Assembly (NCBI GenBank): GCA_937139435.1
Contig: CAKZPX010000311.1
Coordinates: 1 to 8,426, forward strand
From: an uncultured bacterium
Lineage (GTDB): Bacteria > Hydrothermota > Tepidihabitantia > Tepidihabitantales > Tepidihabitantaceae
DNA length: 8,426 bases
Direction of reading: 5' to 3'
This document shows positions 6,033 to 8,426 of this stretch, in pieces (the first letter of the stretch is position 1; every line of letters starts with the position of its first letter). Made by a program: the position numbers and the translations under genes. The notes beneath the pieces were generated by a model, which saw only the letters and a program-made list of their open reading frames with translations, was not told the DNA's origin and made no database searches.

Positions 6033-6470
6033 GTGGCGATGGCATTCAGTCCTGATAGCGCCCGGATCGTTGATGTAAATATCAATCGGTTGACCGAGGC
6101 GTTGAAGGTGGTGGAGGATGTTGTCCGGCTCGGTCTGGAGAGTAAGGGGGTTTTGCACCGGGTGCGGGCGTTGCGCACCCGGGTCGGCAAAGAACTGGTA
6201 CCGTTGCGCCGGCAGGTGATCCGGTTTCGCAGCAGCGAGTCGGATCCGGGAAGGGGTGACCGTTTTGACCGGCTGAAAAGAAGGAATCTGGTTGATGTGC
6301 TGATGGCGAATTTTAAGCGCGCTGAGGAGGCGGCACGGGTTCTGGAGGAGGTTTTGAAGATTTCAGCACCGGAATCTGCCCGGGAGATGAAGCGGGTGCG
6401 GTTTGTGCTTTATGACCTGGAGAAACTGGCGCTGCATGCCGCAGAGAAAAAACTGGACAGCGGTTATTAG
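6033..6470 (+). CDS. thiD2: ThiD2-type hydroxymethylpyrimidine phosphate kinase, stand-alone
   Basis: A 145-residue, all-helical protein without signal peptide. It matches the ThiD2 domain otherwise often found fused to the N-terminus of ThiE. The family phosphorylates HMP-P to HMP-PP in thiamin synthesis and is described as strictly monofunctional, without HMP kinase activity. Conserved blocks are RIVDVNINRLTEALKVVEDV (residues 11-30), the RALRTRVGKEL helix, DPGRG in the place of the usual DVG loop, and LMANFKRAEEAARVLEEVLK followed by RFVLYDLEK. No ThiE domain follows; the next gene is mvhD-like, 23 nt away. The start is GTG at 6033 or ATG at 6039; neither has a Shine-Dalgarno and the predicted promoter abuts both. 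Such proteins are often labelled thiamine-phosphate synthase by transfer from the fusion, which this one cannot be. Confidence 0.75.
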   Translation: MAMAFSPDSARIVDVNINRLTEALKVVEDVVRLGLESKGVLHRVRALRTRVGKELVPLRRQVIRFRSSESDPGRGDRFDRLKRRNLVDVLMANFKRAEEAARVLEEVLKISAPESAREMKRVRFVLYDLEKLALHAAEKKLDSGY

Positions 6471-6481
6471 CTGGTTATAAT
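6454..6481 (+). promoter_or_regulatory. Promoter of the mvhD/flx-like operon inside the thiD2 3' end
   Basis: The -35 TGGACA (6454-6459, 5 of 6), a 16-nt spacer and a perfect -10 TATAAT (6476-6481) straddle the thiD2 stop codon. Transcription would start near 6488, only about 6 nt before the ATG at 6494, so the mRNA is nearly leaderless. Confidence 0.65.
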
Positions 6482-6493
6482 TTTGACTTCACG

Positions 6494-6916
6494 ATGTCTG
6501 GTGAATTTCAGCCTAAGATTGTTGCTTTTTTGTGTAACTGGTGTTCTTATGCTGGTGCTGACCTTGCCGGAATATCCCGAATTCAGTATCCACCGACAAT
6601 CCGGGTAATACGGGTGCCCTGTTCCGCCAGGGTTGACCCGTTTTTTATTTTACAGGCACTGCAGCAGGGTGCGGATGGTGTGCTTGTTTCCGGATGTCAT
6701 CCGGGTGATTGCCATTATCTTACCGGCAACTATGTTGCCCGGCGCCGGTTCTCGGTTTTACACGACCTTTTGACCTTCTGCGGTATTGAGCCGGAGCGGG
6801 TGACATTTGCCTGGGTCTCGGCGGCTGAGGGCGAGCGCTTTGCCCGGCTGGTGCGGGAGGTAACCGAAAAAGTGCAGAAACTGGGTCCCAGTAAGAAGCT
6901 GGTAAAGGTGTTATGA
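6494..6916 (+). CDS. MvhD/FlxD-like [2Fe-2S] electron-transfer subunit
   Basis: A 140-residue protein of the MvhD/FlpD family (methyl-viologen-reducing hydrogenase delta subunit). FLCNWCSYAGADLAG (Cys14, Cys17), VPCSAR (Cys43) and GCHPGDCHY (Cys68, Cys73) give the five conserved cysteines that hold the [2Fe-2S] cluster. In known complexes this subunit passes electrons from a hydrogenase, formate dehydrogenase or NADH-oxidising Flx module to HdrA. The following FrhB-like and HydB-like genes, with no hydrogenase subunit in view, favour an Flx-type role here. No Shine-Dalgarno is visible; the promoter lies about 6 nt upstream of the predicted start of transcription leader. The TGA overlaps an ATG (ATGA) that opens a 21-codon ORF reaching the next gene. 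Confidence 0.92.
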   Translation: MSGEFQPKIVAFLCNWCSYAGADLAGISRIQYPPTIRVIRVPCSARVDPFFILQALQQGADGVLVSGCHPGDCHYLTGNYVARRRFSVLHDLLTFCGIEPERVTFAWVSAAEGERFARLVREVTEKVQKLGPSKKLVKVL

Positions 6917-6978
6917 TGGGCAAGAAAGGTAAATCCTTCGGTTTGCTCCTGGGGTCTAATGTAGAGAGGGTGATGTGA
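6913..6978 (+). CDS. Possible 21-codon bridging ORF between mvhD-like and FrhB-like genes
   Basis: The ATG at 6913 overlaps the mvhD-like stop (ATGA) and the TGA at 6976-6978 overlaps the GTG start of the next gene (ATGTGA). The frame therefore exactly bridges the 58-nt gap. The peptide has a basic start (MMGKKGK) and a short hydrophobic middle (FGLLLG). AAGG at 6905-6908 is a weak ribosome site. It may be a coupling ORF that keeps ribosomes on the message, or chance; no homology is recognised. Confidence 0.3.
   Translation: MMGKKGKSFGLLLGSNVERVM
6964..6970 (+). promoter_or_regulatory. Shine-Dalgarno supporting the GTG start at 6975
   Basis: GAGAGGG lies with core GAGG 5 nt before GTG 6975. 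The in-frame ATG at 6984 has no comparable site, so GTG is preferred. Confidence 0.65.
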
Positions 6979-7817
6979 AAGTTATGGAGGCATTGCGGCA
7001 GCGGGCGCGGGCGCTTTTAGAGTCCGGGGCGGTAAAGATGGTGCTGGGTTTTAAAAAAGGTTCTTCTGGGCGGTCAAGCCCGGCGTTTATTTTTAAACCC
7101 GAGGATTGCGACCGGTTGATAATTGATGATACCTGCAGCCAGAACCTCGCCAACTACTTGTTAAAAATTAAAAATCGCGTCAAGGTTGCGGTTGTCGCTC
7201 GCGGCTGTGATTCCCGTTCCATTGTGGTTTTATTACAGGAAAAGCAGATTAAGCGCGAGGATGTTTATATCCTTGGGGTCGGCTGTGAGGGAGTAAAGGA
7301 AAAAGATGACGAGCTTTCACCATCCTGTCGCCACTGTCAGTATCCGAATCCGGTGATTTACGATGAAATGATTGGTGCACCGGTGGCGAGACAGGCAAAT
7401 GGGAAAGATGATAAGTTCCGGCAGTTATCTTGTGACGAACGCTGGAGGGAGTTAAGCGCTGATGTGAGCCGGTGCATTCGCTGTTATGCCTGCCGCCAGG
7501 TGTGTCCCAACTGCTACTGTCCGGTTTGTTTTGTTGACCTGAATATGCCACAGGTGGCGGGAAAGAGCCATTCGGTTTCCGACAATATGGTTTTCCACAT
7601 CGGTCGGGCGTGGCACATGGCAGGGCGCTGCGTGGAGTGTGGTGCCTGCCATCGTGCCTGTCCGATGGGGATTGACCTGATGCGTTTCAATCGCGAGGTG
7701 GCGCGGATTGTCAGGGAACGGTTTGGTTTTGTTGCCGGGCTGAACCCGGACGAGAGACCGGCGCTGGCGAGTTTCCGTCCTGATGACCCGCAGGAGTTTT
7801 TCTTTCAGGGAGGATAG
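6975..7817 (+). CDS. FrhB-like protein with two [4Fe-4S] clusters (FlxC-like electron-transfer subunit)
   Basis: A 280-residue cytoplasmic protein with 18 cysteines. The N-terminal half resembles the coenzyme F420 hydrogenase / formate dehydrogenase beta-subunit (FrhB/FdhB) fold: VVARGCDSRSIVVLLQ (Cys78), ILGVGCEG (Cys104) and CRHCQYPNPVIYD (Cys118, Cys121). The C-terminal half has two ferredoxin motifs, CIRCYACRQVCPNCYCPVC (Cys167-Cys185) and CVECGACHRACPMGIDL (Cys219-Cys229). The first is unusual in continuing with three more cysteines. Together with the MvhD-like and HydB-like neighbours it fits the ferredoxin-type subunit of an Flx/Hdr electron-bifurcating complex. The last 25 residues are a Pro/Asp-rich tail. 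Start is GTG with a Shine-Dalgarno. Confident as an iron-sulfur electron carrier; the FlxC label rests on context. Confidence 0.85.
   Translation: MKVMEALRQRARALLESGAVKMVLGFKKGSSGRSSPAFIFKPEDCDRLIIDDTCSQNLANYLLKIKNRVKVAVVARGCDSRSIVVLLQEKQIKREDVYILGVGCEGVKEKDDELSPSCRHCQYPNPVIYDEMIGAPVARQANGKDDKFRQLSCDERWRELSADVSRCIRCYACRQVCPNCYCPVCFVDLNMPQVAGKSHSVSDNMVFHIGRAWHMAGRCVECGACHRACPMGIDLMRFNREVARIVRERFGFVAGLNPDERPALASFRPDDPQEFFFQGG
7807..7814 (+). promoter_or_regulatory. Shine-Dalgarno choosing a TTG start for the HydB/AsrA-like gene
   Basis: AGGGAGGA lies inside the end of the upstream gene. GGAGG is 4 nt from TTG 7818 and 10 nt from TTG 7824; both TTGs are in frame, and no ATG or GTG lies closer. 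It shows that this gene starts with TTG. Confidence 0.75.
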
Positions 7818-8426
7818 TTGAAATTGAACCCGAAGGTTCTGGTGCGGGATGAGTTGCGGGCGCTGGTGCGCGACCTGGCGAACCGGATGGCGGTTTTTGC
7901 CCCGGTTGGACAGGAGTGGTGTCGGGTTAGTAATTATGACGAGATAAGGACTGAGCCGGGTCCGGTGCGCGAACCGGCAAAGGGTTTTGTGTTCCCCGGT
8001 TGTGAGGTGCTGTTTTATTTTGATAATAATGGTAACGCGGTAGCGCCATCGCCACCAGAGGAAAGTGTTGTCCTGGGCTTGCGTCCCTGTGATGGTCGGG
8101 CACTGGCATTTATCAGAAGATTTTTTACCGATGATGAACGGGCCGACCCGTATGTGGCGCAGCGGCTGGAAAGAACCCTGTTTCTCGGTGTAAGTTGTGC
8201 TCAGGCGCTGGATAGTTGTTTCTGTAGCGGGGTGGGCGGCGGTCCTCAGGGCACCGAAGGGCTGGATTTGCTTTTTACCGACACCGGCGGGCGGTTTGTG
8301 GTTGACGTGTTAACCGAGCGGGGTGCGGCGCTGGTCGCAAATGCTGGTGCGGCAGCGGCTGAGGATTTAAAGAAAAAGGCGGAGATAAACGAAAGGGTGG
8401 TGGCAGAGATTAAAACCCGGATTGAC
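7818..8426 (+). CDS. AsrA/HydB-like iron-sulfur subunit (FlxB-like), 3'-truncated
   Basis: The frame is open from TTG 7818 to the window end, with 203 residues visible. It matches the N-terminal domain of hydrogenase beta / anaerobic sulfite reductase A / FlxB proteins (4Fe-4S dicluster family). Landmarks are GFVFPGCEVLF, GLRPCDGRAL (Cys91), LFLGVSCAQALDSCFCSGVG (Cys127, Cys134, Cys136), then GGGPQGTEGLDLLFTD. The C-terminal double ferredoxin domain expected in the family lies outside. It follows the FrhB-like gene with no gap (TAG then TTG), so the two are co-translated. In relatives the next gene is usually an FAD/NAD(P)-binding AsrB/FlxA-like subunit that takes electrons from NADH. The start could instead be TTG 7824. 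Confidence 0.85.
   Translation, partial: MKLNPKVLVRDELRALVRDLANRMAVFAPVGQEWCRVSNYDEIRTEPGPVREPAKGFVFPGCEVLFYFDNNGNAVAPSPPEESVVLGLRPCDGRALAFIRRFFTDDERADPYVAQRLERTLFLGVSCAQALDSCFCSGVGGGPQGTEGLDLLFTDTGGRFVVDVLTERGAALVANAGAAAAEDLKKKAEINERVVAEIKTRID

Noticed and set aside
1..8426. tRNA, rRNA, CRISPR array, insertion sequence or prophage signals
   Set aside because: Both strands were read for these. No cloverleaf, repeat-spacer pattern, transposase motif or phage gene was seen.

Overview
The window (about 8.4 kb, moderately GC-rich) reads as chromosomal DNA of an anaerobic, possibly thermophilic bacterium. Genes are tightly packed, starts are often GTG or TTG, and promoters are sigma70-like. The secreted peptidase ends in a FlgD/T9SS-like beta-sandwich tail. 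That tail, together with an Hdr/Flx-type electron-transfer cluster and a desulforedoxin-like protein, fits deep-branching lineages such as candidate division WOR-3 and relatives. This placement is inference; no taxonomic marker gene is present.

Layout. (1) Positions 2-1810, plus strand: the 3' part of a secreted clostripain-type (C11) cysteine peptidase with FN3-like, MAM-like and FlgD-like domains. (2) Positions 1814-5161, minus strand: a compact four-gene operon. In transcription order it holds a predicted outer-membrane barrel protein, a DUF4097-type beta-helix surface protein, thioredoxin, and a GlcD-family FAD oxidoreductase. Junctions are a 4-nt overlap, a 21-nt gap and a 32-nt overlap. 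A near-consensus promoter lies directly against the first start codon, predicting a leaderless mRNA. (3) Positions 5196-5715: about 520 bp with no convincing gene, but with a perfect 18-bp palindrome and a cluster of CCGGG boxes. (4) Positions 5716-5990: a self-contained transcription unit for a 54-residue, cysteine-rich desulforedoxin-like protein, with a strong promoter, strong Shine-Dalgarno and perfect intrinsic terminator. (5) Positions 5999-6470: a stand-alone ThiD2-type HMP-phosphate kinase. (6) Positions 6454 to the window end: an MvhD/FlxD-like protein, an FrhB-like 2x[4Fe-4S] protein (FlxC-like) and the start of an AsrA/HydB-like protein (FlxB-like). This looks like a flavin/iron-sulfur module that feeds electrons to a heterodisulfide-reductase-type complex, with the remaining subunits expected downstream.

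How the parts relate. Thioredoxin, desulforedoxin-like protein, FAD oxidoreductase and Flx-like module all point to thiol, iron-sulfur and flavin redox metabolism without oxygen. The peptidase, barrel and beta-helix proteins face the cell envelope. The most distinctive observations are the repeated promoter-at-start-codon arrangement, the extra cysteines in the desulforedoxin-like protein, the 21-codon ORF that exactly bridges mvhD and the next gene, and an FN3 domain in the peptidase apparently split by a MAM-like insertion. No tRNA, rRNA, CRISPR array, insertion sequence or phage gene was seen.
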